Below, in pieces: positions 42,715-51,644 of a stretch of DNA of 64,000 nt. A model generated the notes under the pieces. It saw nothing but the letters and a program-made list of their open reading frames with translations. It was not told the DNA's origin and made no database searches. The first letter of the stretch is position 1; each line of letters opens with the position of its first letter. This stretch comes from Andreprevotia chitinilytica DSM 18519 (GTDB taxonomy: Bacteria; Pseudomonadota; Gammaproteobacteria; Burkholderiales; Chitinibacteraceae): the NCBI RefSeq assembly GCF_000711875.1, contig NZ_JONM01000009.1:124001-188000 (forward strand), read 5' to 3'. Position numbers and translations under genes: made by a program.

Positions 42715-45336
42715 ATGCTGTCGAATTTCTTCCAACAAAATAATGTGCCAGCCAACGCGGTGCAGAACTATCTGGTCGATGCCTGGCAACGCAGCATCCT
42801 GTTCTGGGATGTGCTGCGCGAACGCGGCAACATTTATCTGGAGCATGCGCGGGAAGGCAAACCGCCGGTGCTCGTCTTTGATTACGACATCATCGTCGAT
42901 GGCCGCACCCTGCCGCTACCGGCCAATTACGCGCTCGCCGCGATCAAACCGCCACCGGGCTACCCCGCAACTGATCAGCACAAACGCCCGTTCGTGGTGA
43001 TCGATCCGCGCGCCGGTCATGGGCCGGGCATTGGCGGTTTCAAGATGGATAGCGAGATCGGCATCGCGCTCAAAGCCGGCCACCCGTGCTACTTCATCAT
43101 GTTCTTCCCGCAGCCCGAGCCGGGCCAGACCATTGAGCGCGTCGCGCGGGCCGAGAAGGTGTTTCTCGACAAGGTGAGCGAGCTGCACCCGCATGCGGAA
43201 GGCAAACCCTTCGTGATCGGCAATTGCCAGGGCGGCTGGGCGCTGGCGATTCTGGCGGCCGCGGCGCCGGATTCGGTCGGGCCGATCCTGCTGGCGGGTG
43301 CGCCGATTTCCTACTGGGCGGGGGTCGAGGGCAAGAACCCGATGCGCTATTCGGGCGGCTTGCTGGGTGGCTCGTGGGCGGCGTCGCTGGCGGGCGACCT
43401 GGGCAACGGCAAGTTCGATGGCACGTATCTGGTCAACAATTTCGAGCAGCTCAATCCTTCCAACACGTATTGGACCAAGCTCTACAACCTGTACGCCAAC
43501 GTGGATACCGAGCGCGAGCGCTTTCTGGATTTCGAGCGCTGGTGGGGCGGGCACTTCCTGCTCAACAAGGAAGAAATCGACTGGATCGTACAGAACCTGT
43601 TCATCGGCAACCGGCTCTCGGCCGGCGAGATCACCGACAAAGCCGGCGAAATCCAGCTTGATCTGCGCGATATCCGCTCGCCGATCGTGGTGTTCGCCTC
43701 GTGGGGCGACAACATCACGCCGCCCCAGCAAGCGCTGAACTGGATTCCCGATCTCTACGACAACGTGACCGATATCCGCGTCCACGATCAGACCATCGTT
43801 TATTGCTTGCATGACAAGATCGGCCATCTGGGTATTTTCGTCTCGGCTGGGGTGGCTCAGAAACAGCATTCGGAAATCGCCAACACCATCGACCTGATCG
43901 ACGTCCTGCCGCCCGGCTTGTACGAAATGATCATCGAAGACCGCCAGCCGGATACGCCGGGGCAGGAATACGTGCAAGGCCGCTACGTGGTGCATTTCGA
44001 ACCGCGTGAGGTGGAAGACATCCTGGCGCTGGACGATGGCCGCGACGACGAAAAAGCGTTCGAAGTGGTCAAGCGCGTGGCCGAGATCAATCAGGGCCTG
44101 TACGACACACTGGTGTCGCCGTGGGTGCGTGCCTTCAGCAACGAAACCACCGCGGCCTGGATCAGGCACTTGAACCCGGCACGGTTGGAGCGGCTGCTGT
44201 TCTCCGACCTCAACCCCTTCATGCTGGCGTTCAAACCCTTGGCGGAAACCGTGCGCGCGCAACGCGAAACCGCCCCGCCGGACAACCCGCTGAAGCAGGC
44301 GGAAAAACAAGTCTCGGATGGCATCGAGCGTTCGCTGGATCTCTACCGCGACTTGCGCGATGCCGCACAGGAGAAAACCTTCAAGGCCATCTACGAATCA
44401 CCTTGGCTGGCACAGCGTGTGGGCCTGGAGCCGGACAGCCGCCGCAAGACCAAGCGGGATGCGTGGATGCGGGCCGAATTGATCCGGCTGCGCAAGATCG
44501 AACTGGAACATGCACTGGAAAACGGCACGCCGTTCGATGGCCTCGCGCGCACCATGCTCTATGTGGCGGTCGGCAGCCATCTGGCCGATGAGCGCCCGTT
44601 CAATGCCTTGCGCCGTATCCTGCGCGATACCGGCTTCAATGCGGAAATCTCATTGGTCGAACTCAAGGAAGTGATCAAGCGCCAAAGCCGCCTGGTCCGC
44701 CTGTTCGAAGCCCGCGCCCTGGCCGGATTGCCCCGCCTGATCCCGGATGCGCATGAACGCCGCCAATGCATTGGGCTGGTACGCGAATTCGCCGCGCTGT
44801 ATGGGCCGATTCGGCCGGAGCAGACCAAACGGATCGTGGCGGCAGCGGCCGTATTGGGGGTCGAAGTCGATGTGGAGGGGCATCTGGTAGCGCCAAAATC
44901 CACGTCAGCGGCAGCGGCTACGCCGGTAGAACCCGTGGTCGCAAAGGCGAAGGTTGAACCAGTAGCGAAACCGGCAGGCAAGGCGACAGCCAAGCCGGCG
45001 ACCAAAGCGGCCGTGACGACCAGCAAACCAGCCGCAGCGTCATCGACCAAAGCGCCGACCAATGCAGCAACAGCGCAATCTGAATCTGCAGTCAAACCGA
45101 CCGCGTCGAAGGCCAGCGTTGCAAGTGCAAAACCGGCCGCAAAGCCGGCTGCAAAACCCGCCATCAAGACAGCCGCCAAACCTGCTGCCGCAAAAACCGT
45201 AGCCAAGCCCGTCCCCAAGACCAACGGCAGCGCCAAACCCGCAGCGGCGGCAAAGAAAATCACCGCCAAGCCTAAAGCGGTCGCCACCAAACCGGCCGGC
45301 ACTGACAGCGAGGCACAAGGGAGCGAGCAGCCATGA
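42715..45336 (+). CDS. DUF3141 PHA-synthase-like alpha/beta hydrolase with Lys/Ala/Pro-rich tail
   Basis: 873 residues. Residues about 1-400 are an alpha/beta-hydrolase domain close to polyhydroxyalkanoate synthases, with the lipase-like box GNCQGG carrying candidate nucleophile C171 and with FFPQPEPGQT, SYWAGVEGKNPMRYSGG and FASWGDNITPP. The rest of the DUF3141 region is helical (to about 725). Residues 726-873 are a low-complexity tail of Lys, Ala, Pro and Thr (AKPAGKATAKPATKAA repeats), like histone H1 or the PhaF phasin tail. GGAG lies nine bases before the ATG. Its stop overlaps the acetate kinase start (ATGA), and fabI follows equally tightly, so the three act together, perhaps linking acyl-CoA, acetyl phosphate and fatty acid or PHA metabolism. 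The exact activity is not established. Confidence 0.85.
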   Translation: MLSNFFQQNNVPANAVQNYLVDAWQRSILFWDVLRERGNIYLEHAREGKPPVLVFDYDIIVDGRTLPLPANYALAAIKPPPGYPATDQHKRPFVVIDPRAGHGPGIGGFKMDSEIGIALKAGHPCYFIMFFPQPEPGQTIERVARAEKVFLDKVSELHPHAEGKPFVIGNCQGGWALAILAAAAPDSVGPILLAGAPISYWAGVEGKNPMRYSGGLLGGSWAASLAGDLGNGKFDGTYLVNNFEQLNPSNTYWTKLYNLYANVDTERERFLDFERWWGGHFLLNKEEIDWIVQNLFIGNRLSAGEITDKAGEIQLDLRDIRSPIVVFASWGDNITPPQQALNWIPDLYDNVTDIRVHDQTIVYCLHDKIGHLGIFVSAGVAQKQHSEIANTIDLIDVLPPGLYEMIIEDRQPDTPGQEYVQGRYVVHFEPREVEDILALDDGRDDEKAFEVVKRVAEINQGLYDTLVSPWVRAFSNETTAAWIRHLNPARLERLLFSDLNPFMLAFKPLAETVRAQRETAPPDNPLKQAEKQVSDGIERSLDLYRDLRDAAQEKTFKAIYESPWLAQRVGLEPDSRRKTKRDAWMRAELIRLRKIELEHALENGTPFDGLARTMLYVAVGSHLADERPFNALRRILRDTGFNAEISLVELKEVIKRQSRLVRLFEARALAGLPRLIPDAHERRQCIGLVREFAALYGPIRPEQTKRIVAAAAVLGVEVDVEGHLVAPKSTSAAAATPVEPVVAKAKVEPVAKPAGKATAKPATKAAVTTSKPAAASSTKAPTNAATAQSESAVKPTASKASVASAKPAAKPAAKPAIKTAAKPAAAKTVAKPVPKTNGSAKPAAAAKKITAKPKAVATKPAGTDSEAQGSEQP

Positions 45337-46511
45337 CCCAAGCGGTGCTGGTCGTTAACGCCGGCTCGTCCAGCCTCAAGTTCTCGCTGTTCGCGATCGA
45401 GGCTGGCGAGCTGACGCCGCGGTTGTCCGGCATCGTCGAAGAGCTGGCCGGGCACGCGCGTTTTCATGCCAAGGATGCGGTGGGCCAACCGCTGGATGAG
45501 CATCATTGGCGGGCCGAGCAACCGCCCGGCCACCGCGGTGCAACCGAGTTCCTGCGCGATTGGCTGGCGCATCACCTGGACGGGCTGCAGCTGATCGGCG
45601 TCGGCCATCGGGTCGTGCACGGTGGCACCCACTTTGCCCGCCCGGTGCAGGTCACGCCGGAGACCATTCCACAGCTGGAAGCGCTCACGCCACTAGCCCC
45701 GCTGCACCAGCCGTACAACGTGCTCGGCATCACAGCGGCCATGGCAGCGGCTCCCGGCCTGCCGCAGGTGGCCTGCTTCGATACCGCCTTTCACCGCAGC
45801 CAACCGGCACTGGCGCAGATGTTTGCGCTGCCGCGCCGGCTCGCCGATGCCGGTATCCGTCGCTACGGATTTCATGGCCTGTCGTTCGAGTACATCGCAT
45901 CGGTCTTGCCGCGCTACGACGCCAAGGCGGCAGCCGGCCGCAGCATCGTGCTGCATTTGGGCAACGGTGCGAGCATGTGCGCCATCCACAACGGTAAAAG
46001 CGTTGCAGCGACCACCGGTTTCAGCGCAGTCGAAGGGCTGCCGATGGGCACACGCTCCGGCAGTATCGACCCAGGCGTAGTGCTGTATCTGCAGGATGAA
46101 ATGAAGCTCTCTACCCAAGAGGTCGAGCGGATTCTCTACAAGGAATCAGGGCTGCTCGGCGTCTCCGGCATTGCCAGCGATATGCGCACACTGCTCGGCT
46201 CGGATGACCCGCACGCGCAGGAAGCCGTCGAGCTGTTCTGCTATCGCATCGGCCGCGAACTCGGCTCGCTGGCCGCCGCCTTGGGCGGGCTGGATGCCAT
46301 CGTGTTCACCGGCGGCATCGGCGAGCACGCAGCGCCGATTCGTGAGCGCGTCTGCCAGCACGCGGCGTGGCTGGGGGTGCAATTCGATACCGTCGCCAAC
46401 GCCACGCACGGCCCGCGCATCAGCCTCACCGACAGCGCCGTCTCCGCCTGGGTCATCCCCACCGATGAAGAACGCACCATTGCCCGCCACACCCTGGAGC
46501 TATTGTCATGA
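45333..46511 (+). CDS. ackA: Acetate/propionate kinase
   Basis: 392-residue acetokinase, interconverting acyl phosphate plus ADP and acyl acid plus ATP. Signatures are VLVVNAGSSSLKFSLF at the N-terminus, GHRVVHGGTHF, PLAPLHQPYN, RRYGFHGLSFEYIA, HLGNGASMCAI, GLPMGTRSGSIDPGVV and FTGGIGEHA. The catalytic and substrate-contacting Arg, Asp and Glu residues expected in these motifs are present. The ATG at 45333 lies within the DUF3141 stop (ATGA), and the gene's own stop overlaps fabI in the same way. A phosphate acetyltransferase gene, often found beside these three, is missing from the operon. Length is standard (about 400). Confidence 0.93.
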   Translation: MTQAVLVVNAGSSSLKFSLFAIEAGELTPRLSGIVEELAGHARFHAKDAVGQPLDEHHWRAEQPPGHRGATEFLRDWLAHHLDGLQLIGVGHRVVHGGTHFARPVQVTPETIPQLEALTPLAPLHQPYNVLGITAAMAAAPGLPQVACFDTAFHRSQPALAQMFALPRRLADAGIRRYGFHGLSFEYIASVLPRYDAKAAAGRSIVLHLGNGASMCAIHNGKSVAATTGFSAVEGLPMGTRSGSIDPGVVLYLQDEMKLSTQEVERILYKESGLLGVSGIASDMRTLLGSDDPHAQEAVELFCYRIGRELGSLAAALGGLDAIVFTGGIGEHAAPIRERVCQHAAWLGVQFDTVANATHGPRISLTDSAVSAWVIPTDEERTIARHTLELLS

Positions 46512-47284
46512 CCATCACGCATCAACCTCTCGCCGGCAAGAAAGTGCTTATCGTCGGTATCGCCAACGAGCACTCCATTGCCTACGGCTGCGCCAAGGCG
46601 TTTCGCGAAATGGGCGCGGAGCTGGCGATCACCTATCTGAACGACAAGGCCCGGCCCCATGTCGAGCCGCTGGCACAGGCGCTCGGTGCGGAAATCTTCA
46701 TGCCGCTCAATGTGGCGCATGAGGGCGAACTGGCAGCCGTGTTCGATGCGGTGAAGCACCAATGGGGCAAGCTCGATAGCGTGGTGCATTCCATCGCCTT
46801 CGCCCCCAAGGACGATCTGCAAGGCGGCCTGACCCAGTGTTCGGCGGATGGATTCGCGGTAGCGATGACCATCTCCTGCCATTCCTTCATCCACATGGCC
46901 AAACTCGCCGCGCCGTTGATGCCGGATGGCGGCACATTGTTTGCGATGAGCTATCACGGCGCGCAGAAAGTGGTGCCGAACTACGAAGTGATGGGGCCGG
47001 TGAAAGCCGCGCTGGAAGCCAGCTGCCGTTACCTCGCCTATGAACTCGGCCCGCAAGGCATCCGCGTGCATGCGATCTCGCCCGGCCCGCTCAAAACCCG
47101 TGCGGCATCCGGGCTGAAGGATTTCGATCTGCTGCTGAACGAGGCCGCCCACCGTGCGCCGCTGGGCGAGCTGGTGGACATCATGGACGTCGGTTTCACC
47201 TGCGCCTGGCTCGCGACACCGTATGCACGGCGGCTGTCCGGCAATACGGTGTATGTGGATGGTGGCGTGAATATCATGGCCTGA
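46508..47284 (+). CDS. fabI: Enoyl-[acyl-carrier-protein] reductase (NADH)
   Basis: 258-residue short-chain dehydrogenase that reduces enoyl-ACP in the last step of fatty acid elongation. Evidence is GKKVLIVGIANEHSIAYGCAKAF (atypical FabI cofactor loop), SVVHSIAFAPKDDLQGG, SYHGAQKVVPNYEVMGPVKAALEASCRYLA with the FabI Tyr-x6-Tyr-Met-x-Lys style active site, and ISPGPLKTRAASGL (substrate loop). The C-terminus SGNTVYVDGGVNIMA is diagnostic. It is translationally coupled to ackA through ATGA. It is the classic triclosan target family. It could be the only FabI or a second, operon-specific copy; the window cannot tell. Confidence 0.93.
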   Translation: MTITHQPLAGKKVLIVGIANEHSIAYGCAKAFREMGAELAITYLNDKARPHVEPLAQALGAEIFMPLNVAHEGELAAVFDAVKHQWGKLDSVVHSIAFAPKDDLQGGLTQCSADGFAVAMTISCHSFIHMAKLAAPLMPDGGTLFAMSYHGAQKVVPNYEVMGPVKAALEASCRYLAYELGPQGIRVHAISPGPLKTRAASGLKDFDLLLNEAAHRAPLGELVDIMDVGFTCAWLATPYARRLSGNTVYVDGGVNIMA

Positions 47285-47302
47285 CCGACCGCGGACTTAA
47301 GC

Positions 47303-48094
47303 CTAGCGAATCCCGGCGATCGCCACTTTATAGTCGTCGGATTCACGCGTTTGCTTGATCGCCGTCCACATCCTTTGCACAACGGCGGGCGATTTGGCGA
47401 AAAATTGCCGGCTGAAACTCAGGTAGTAATAGGTGCTGAAAAGCGGTTCGGGCAGCATTTCAATCTTGCCGCGAAATGCCGGGTCGGCCTGCAGGTTGCG
47501 GCCTTCGTTCAAATAGGCGATGGCCACGTCACCGCGATTCCCCAGTAGTTTCTGGAAGTTGCGTCGTAGATCCTTTGCGCCATCGTCGTATTTCACGCCG
47601 AGTTGCCGGGCAGCCTCTTGCATGTCTTCGTAGGCGCTCGGAATCAGCAATAGCGATACGTTGGAAAACCTTTTGCCATTCCATTCCGCCTTGCTGCCAA
47701 CCCGGCGAAAGACATAAGCAGAGCTGCCCCCCAAAGCCGCGGTCGGGTCGATTTTGCCTTTGCGATTAGGAAACACCGCCGTCTGCAAGGTAGCCGAGTT
47801 CGCATTCATGGCCACCGCCGCATCATAGTTGCCATGTGCCACCCCCTCGCGACACCGGGCCCAGGGAACCACGTTGATCACCACCTGCAGATTGGCGCGC
47901 TTGGCCGCCATCTTGATCAACACCTGGAAAGTGCCATCCGTCTTGGCATAGGTGTAGGGCGAGAAATCGGCCTCATCCATGCACAGATCAAGGGTAGTGG
48001 CAGCGGCCGGGCCAGTGGTCAACAGCAACAAGGCAGCCGCTTGCTGCAATCGATACCGGGCACGCCGGCAAAGCATCTTCGTCACAATCGCCAT
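47303..48094 (-). CDS. Periplasmic substrate-binding protein-like, SBP_bac_3 type
   Basis: 263 residues. A likely signal peptide (about 10-33: YRLQQAAALLLLTTGPAAA) leads into TLDLCMDEADFSPYTYAKTDGTFQVLIKMAAKRANLQVVINVVPWARCREGVAHGNYDAAVAMNANS. This is the pattern of the amino-acid-type binding proteins that occur without transporter genes. VPWARC and the two cysteines (DLCMDE and ARCREG) may form a disulfide. No ABC subunits adjoin it, so it may be a sensor-type or orphan binding protein. The start at 48094 (MAIVTKMLC) or 48076 is uncertain; neither has a strong ribosome-binding site. It is convergent with fabI, 18 bases apart. Confidence 0.75.
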   Translation of the reverse strand: MAIVTKMLCRRARYRLQQAAALLLLTTGPAAATTLDLCMDEADFSPYTYAKTDGTFQVLIKMAAKRANLQVVINVVPWARCREGVAHGNYDAAVAMNANSATLQTAVFPNRKGKIDPTAALGGSSAYVFRRVGSKAEWNGKRFSNVSLLLIPSAYEDMQEAARQLGVKYDDGAKDLRRNFQKLLGNRGDVAIAYLNEGRNLQADPAFRGKIEMLPEPLFSTYYYLSFSRQFFAKSPAVVQRMWTAIKQTRESDDYKVAIAGIR

Positions 48095-48421
48095 TGGGTT
48101 ATCTGGAGGTGTTGGGCAGAAACAGTGAGCCACGTTCTGCAGTTGAAGGATCAAAAGCGCGCGAAAGCAGTGTGTCCGAGGTTGATGCCGTTCTCGCATT
48201 TCTCCAGCAAAAACAACACTTCTTTGCAAACCACTTGTGCGTGCACTGGCCACCTTGCTAAGTTGGCACGCGGGTGCGCGCAGTGAATCGATGCCGAAGC
48301 GTTGCCTTTAACGCACTGCCGGGCACACGAACCGGTTGCATCAAACAAGATTTGCGAGTGCCCGGTACGACCTAGAGCCCCTTGATGTGGCCAAATATAA
48401 ATTAGAAAGATGGAGCGAGTC
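48095..48421. other. Divergent intergenic region
   Basis: 327 bases between the binding-protein-like gene and a small membrane protein gene. It contains imperfect inverted sequence around 48238-48285 (GTGCGTGCACTGG and TGCGCGCAGTG) and TATAAA at 48396-48401. I see no gene in it. Confidence 0.5.
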
Positions 48422-48868
48422 ATGACCAAAGCAATTGAATTCGGGGACGTGTATGCCGACGTTCCTGACGATCGCATTCTTGCCAATGCGACCACGGCCA
48501 ACCCTGCCGCCCCGATCCATACAGAGCAAGTAGCATTCATTACCCCACCGCCAGAAGCGCTTTATCAAACCAGCACGCCATTTCAATCCAGCCTGGATCG
48601 AATTCGCGCAATGGCGAATATAGACAGGCTTGAAAAGCCCTGGATCAGAAATACATTCCTGTTTTTCTTTGTGATATTCCCATTCTGCTTTCTGGAATTC
48701 GCAGCCGTCATCATGATTCTGGATCGGCCTTATGAGCCGGCATGGCGACCGCTTTTGCTGACGAATTCAATCGCCCTCATTATTTGCGCTCCATATTTCA
48801 TTTTATGGATTCGCACGCACCGGAAAACAGCGCGGAAGATCGCCGCGAGCCAGTCATTCAGCGTGTGA
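48422..48868 (+). CDS. Small two-segment membrane protein of unknown function
   Basis: 148 residues. ATG 48422 is preferred because GGAG lies nine bases before it; ATG 48410 is in frame. The N-terminal half is hydrophilic (MTKAIEFGDVYADVPDDRI, then TPPPEALYQTSTPFQSSLDRIRAMANIDRLEKPW). Two hydrophobic segments follow (about 78-98: FLFFFVIFPFCFLEFAAVIMI and about 112-128: LLLTNSIALIICAPYFILWI), with a basic tail. Base composition is AT-richer than neighbours. I recognise no family. It is followed by a LysR gene on the other strand. Confidence 0.6.
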   Translation: MTKAIEFGDVYADVPDDRILANATTANPAAPIHTEQVAFITPPPEALYQTSTPFQSSLDRIRAMANIDRLEKPWIRNTFLFFFVIFPFCFLEFAAVIMILDRPYEPAWRPLLLTNSIALIICAPYFILWIRTHRKTARKIAASQSFSV

Positions 48869-48959
48869 GGCAAATCGCCGGGCATTCGGCTGGCTGCAAT
48901 GCCCCCGCATATCGCACTGCGTATCGGTGGCGAATAACAGCCTGCCTGCCGAGTTCATG

Positions 48960-49883
48960 TCACCAGGGTGCAGCGGTCATTTGGGAATCGGTACGGCGGG
49001 AAGAAAACCGCTCCGCCAGAAAATCCAGAAACACCCGCACCTTGGCCGACAGATGATGGCGCTGCGGATAAATGGCATGGATATCAGCCGATATCCCCGC
49101 CCACGGTTCCAGCAAGCGGCATAGCTGGCCCGAACGCAAATACGGCGCGATATCCCACTCCGAGCGCAGCAGGATGCCGTGCCCGGCCAGCGCCCAATCA
49201 ACGGCCACCTCGCCATGATTGGTCGTGAGCGGGCCGCGCACTTTCACCGTCACCTGCTGCTTGCCATCCGATAGCTGCCAATTGTTGAAGGCGCGTTCGT
49301 TTTCGCGGATGACGATGCAATGGTGCGCCGGCAAGTCGCTCAATTCGGCTGGCGTGCCGTGCTCCGCCAGATAGGCCGGCGCCGCGCAGAGAAAGCGGCG
49401 ATTGGTGGCGATCTTGCGGGCCAGCACGCGGGCATCGGGCGGGGCGCCGAACTGGATGCCGACATCCATCGAATGCGCGGTCAGGTCCAGCGGCCGATCG
49501 GTCAGTTGCAGCAGCACTTCCACCTCTGGATACAGCCGGATGAAGTCCGACACGATGGGCGAGAGATGACGCCGGCCAAAGCCAAAGGTGGCATTGATGC
49601 GCAGCAGACCGCGTGGCGTTTCCCGGCTGGCGGCCAGTGATCGCTCCAGCTGATCGATATCGCGCAGGATGCGCTCGCCCTCTTCCAGATAGCGCTCGCC
49701 TTCCGGGGTGAGGCTCAGGCGGCGCGTCGTGCGATTGAGCAGCCGCACGCCTAGCCGTTGTTCCAGCCCCGCCAGACGACGGCTGACGGCCGGTGGCGTT
49801 ATACCCAGCTCCTGTGCAGCGGCGGCCATACTGGGGTGCCGTGCCAGCAAGGCGAAAAAACTCAGATCCGGTGCTTCGGTCAT
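48960..49883 (-). CDS. LysR-family transcriptional regulator
   Basis: 307 residues. The N-terminal winged helix (about 1-62: FFALLARHPSMAAAAQELGITPPAVSRRLAGLEQRLGVRLLNRTTRRLSLTPEGERYLE) is the standard LysR domain. It is followed by a substrate-binding domain of the CrgA/DsdC-like group (LLRINATFGFGRRHLSPIVSDFIRLYPEVEVLLQLTD, then GIQFGAPPDARVLARKI). It is divergent from the TauE/SafE permease gene across 121 bases, which is the usual place for LysR control, so it probably regulates that permease. The inducer is unknown. The ATG at 49883 is typical for the family. Confidence 0.92.
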   Translation of the reverse strand: MTEAPDLSFFALLARHPSMAAAAQELGITPPAVSRRLAGLEQRLGVRLLNRTTRRLSLTPEGERYLEEGERILRDIDQLERSLAASRETPRGLLRINATFGFGRRHLSPIVSDFIRLYPEVEVLLQLTDRPLDLTAHSMDVGIQFGAPPDARVLARKIATNRRFLCAAPAYLAEHGTPAELSDLPAHHCIVIRENERAFNNWQLSDGKQQVTVKVRGPLTTNHGEVAVDWALAGHGILLRSEWDIAPYLRSGQLCRLLEPWAGISADIHAIYPQRHHLSAKVRVFLDFLAERFSSRRTDSQMTAAPW

Positions 49884-50004
49884 GTGCCCTTCAATTCATG
49901 CGCCAATTCATGCGCTCAAGTAACGAATCAATTGAATTTCAAGCCATTGTAGCCAATCGATAGATGGATATGATGATCGAATCGCAATTGCCTGTGCCGT
50001 CCCC

Positions 50005-50781
50005 ATGCCCGCCTCCACCGATCTGCTCATCACCTTGCCGCTGGGCGCGGCCCTTGGCTTCTTTGGCGGGGTGTTCGGCATTGGTGGCGGCATCATCGCC
50101 ATTCCGCTGTTGGTACTCGCCTTCGGCATGCCACAACCGCTGGCCCAAGGCACAGCGCTGGTGTTGATGGTGCCGAATCTGCTGGTGGGCTGGTGGCGCT
50201 ACAACCAGCGACACCCTGCCCCATTGCGGCCGGCCATTGCGCTGGGCGTACTGGCGACGCTCACGACCTGGGTCGCCTCTCACTTCGCCACCCGGCTCAC
50301 ACCGACCACCTTGCGCATCGTGTTCAGCGTGTTCCTGCTCTTGCTGGCGGTGCATCTGCTGACCCGGCATCGGCGCAATGCGGCGCAGGTAGACGCAGCG
50401 CGGGTCAACGCGCGGCTGATTCCGTTGGTGGGCATTGTCGGAGGCAGCAGCATGGGGCTGCTCGGAATTGGCGGCGGGCTGCTGGCGACCCCCATCCTGA
50501 CCAGCTGGTTTGGCCTGCGCCAGACCACGGCGCAAAGCCTGGCGCTGGCCTTGGTGGCCCCCAGCTCGGTGATCGCCTTGATCACCTATGCCAGCGCACA
50601 ACGGGTGGATTGGGGGATGGGTCTGCCGATGGCGGTGAGCGGGCTATTCACCGTCTCGGCCGGGGTCGCCCTGGCGCATCGCCTGCCGGAACGACGCATG
50701 CAGGCCGCATTTGCGTGGATGTTGCTGGTAACAGCGCTGTGGTTGTTGCTGGAGCCGTATTTGCTCCGTAGGTTGGGCTGA
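50005..50781 (+). CDS. TauE/SafE-family anion permease
   Basis: 258-residue integral membrane protein with about eight hydrophobic segments. Two repeats of the family motif are visible: ALGFFGGVFGIGGGIIAIPLL (about 16-36) and GSSMGLLGIGGGLLATPIL (about 146-165), the GxxxGxxGxGGG pattern of TauE/SafE. Members move sulfonates, sulfite, sulfoacetate or other organic anions out of or into the cell. Divergent LysR control fits an inducible exporter. A sulfonate import operon lies 4 kb away, so a sulfite or sulfonate role is possible but inferred. Confidence 0.9.
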   Translation: MPASTDLLITLPLGAALGFFGGVFGIGGGIIAIPLLVLAFGMPQPLAQGTALVLMVPNLLVGWWRYNQRHPAPLRPAIALGVLATLTTWVASHFATRLTPTTLRIVFSVFLLLLAVHLLTRHRRNAAQVDAARVNARLIPLVGIVGGSSMGLLGIGGGLLATPILTSWFGLRQTTAQSLALALVAPSSVIALITYASAQRVDWGMGLPMAVSGLFTVSAGVALAHRLPERRMQAAFAWMLLVTALWLLLEPYLLRRLG

Positions 50782-50856
50782 GCCTGCGAAGCCCAACAAA
50801 CAGCCCTGACAAGGACACAGCCAATGTTGGGCATCATTTCATTCAACCCAACCTAC
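50768..50856. repeat. REP-like inverted pair, GTAGGTTGGG family
   Basis: GTAGGTTGGG (50768-50777) and its inverse (50847-50856) flank inner arms GAAGCCCAAC and TTGGGC. It overlaps the end of the permease gene and lies ahead of the convergent small-membrane-protein gene. A close relative is at 61994-62070. Confidence 0.7.
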
Positions 50857-50860
50857 GCAC

Positions 50861-51154
50861 TTAGCGGTCGTGTGACTTCACCGGCACATAACGCCGCTCG
50901 CCCGTCTTGGGATTGAACAGCACCTGCATCAACTGGCCGGATTCCGGGTCTTCAAAGCGCTCTGCCGTTTCCTGCCATTCGCCCGGCCCCGGCTGATGCT
51001 TTTGCCGGTAGCGCCAGCGCTCGAACAACACGGCGGCGGAGAGGATCGCGCCCCAGATCAGCATCGGCAAGGCGTGACGGGATTCGACCACGCAGAGATA
51101 GGCACCGGCCACCGTCAGCAACAAGGCAAAGCAGAGTAACGCGATCCGCAGCAT
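50861..51154 (-). CDS. Small membrane protein with two N-terminal segments
   Basis: 97 residues. Hydrophobic segments span about 3-22 (IALLCFALLLTVAGAYLCVV) and 29-44 (LPMLIWGAILSAAVLF). A soluble tail (GEWQETAERFEDPESGQLMQVLFNPKTGERRYVP) ends at a basic C-terminus. I recognise no named domain. It begins two bases after the YbjQ-family gene stop, so they form an operon. A role in membrane stress or assembly with YbjQ is only a guess. Confidence 0.75.
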   Translation of the reverse strand: MLRIALLCFALLLTVAGAYLCVVESRHALPMLIWGAILSAAVLFERWRYRQKHQPGPGEWQETAERFEDPESGQLMQVLFNPKTGERRYVPVKSHDR

Positions 51155-51156
51155 GA

Positions 51157-51483
51157 TCAGCCCGGCAGCTTTTCAAGAATCACCGCGGTGCCATAGGCGA
51201 CGATCTCACTCATCGTCTGGCCCATTTCCGCCGAATCGAACCGCATCATCACCACCGCATTCGCACCCATCTGGTGGGCGTTTTTTACCATGCGATCAAC
51301 GGCATGGCGGCGGGCTTCTTCCAGCAATTGCGTGTATTCGGTGATCTCGCCGCCGACGATGGAGCGCAGGCCCGCCATGATGTTGCCGGCCAAGCCCCGG
51401 CTGCGCACGACCACGCCAAAGACCTGCCCTTTTACTTCGGTAACGCGATGACCCATGACGTGTTCGGTGGTGACGACGAGCAT
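51157..51483 (-). CDS. YbjQ/UPF0145 family protein
   Basis: A 108-residue heavy-metal-binding-domain-like (YbjQ, UPF0145) protein. MLVVTTEHVMGHRVTEVKGQVFGVVVRSRGLAGNIMAGLRSIVGGEITEYTQLLEEARRHAVDRMVKNAHQMGANAVVMMRFDSAEM is the full family pattern. ATG 51483 follows GGAGAG; the frame continues upstream through a repeat but not as protein. The function of the family is not settled (a pentameric ring in structures). It is followed directly by a small membrane protein gene. Confidence 0.93.
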   Translation of the reverse strand: MLVVTTEHVMGHRVTEVKGQVFGVVVRSRGLAGNIMAGLRSIVGGEITEYTQLLEEARRHAVDRMVKNAHQMGANAVVMMRFDSAEMGQTMSEIVAYGTAVILEKLPG

Positions 51484-51553
51484 TGCTTTTCTCTCCGGGT
51501 GATTGGCCGTTGTCTGGCCGTTATGAAGATAGCATGAGCCGCGTACAAAACAT

Positions 51554-51622
51554 TGTAGGAGCGAGCTTGCTCGCGATGGCTCAGATTCAAACATTGCCAT
51601 CGCGAGCAAGCTCGCTCCTACA
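51554..51622. repeat. REP-like perfect inverted pair, TGTAGGAGCGAGC family
   Basis: 27 bases (51554-51580) recur perfectly inverted at 51596-51622 around a 15-base loop. The GTAGGAGCGAGCTTGCTCGC core is the form familiar from Pseudomonas REP sequences. A diverged single copy lies at about 13410-13430. Confidence 0.88.
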
Positions 51623-51644
51623 TCACTGAGACCTCGGAATGGTC

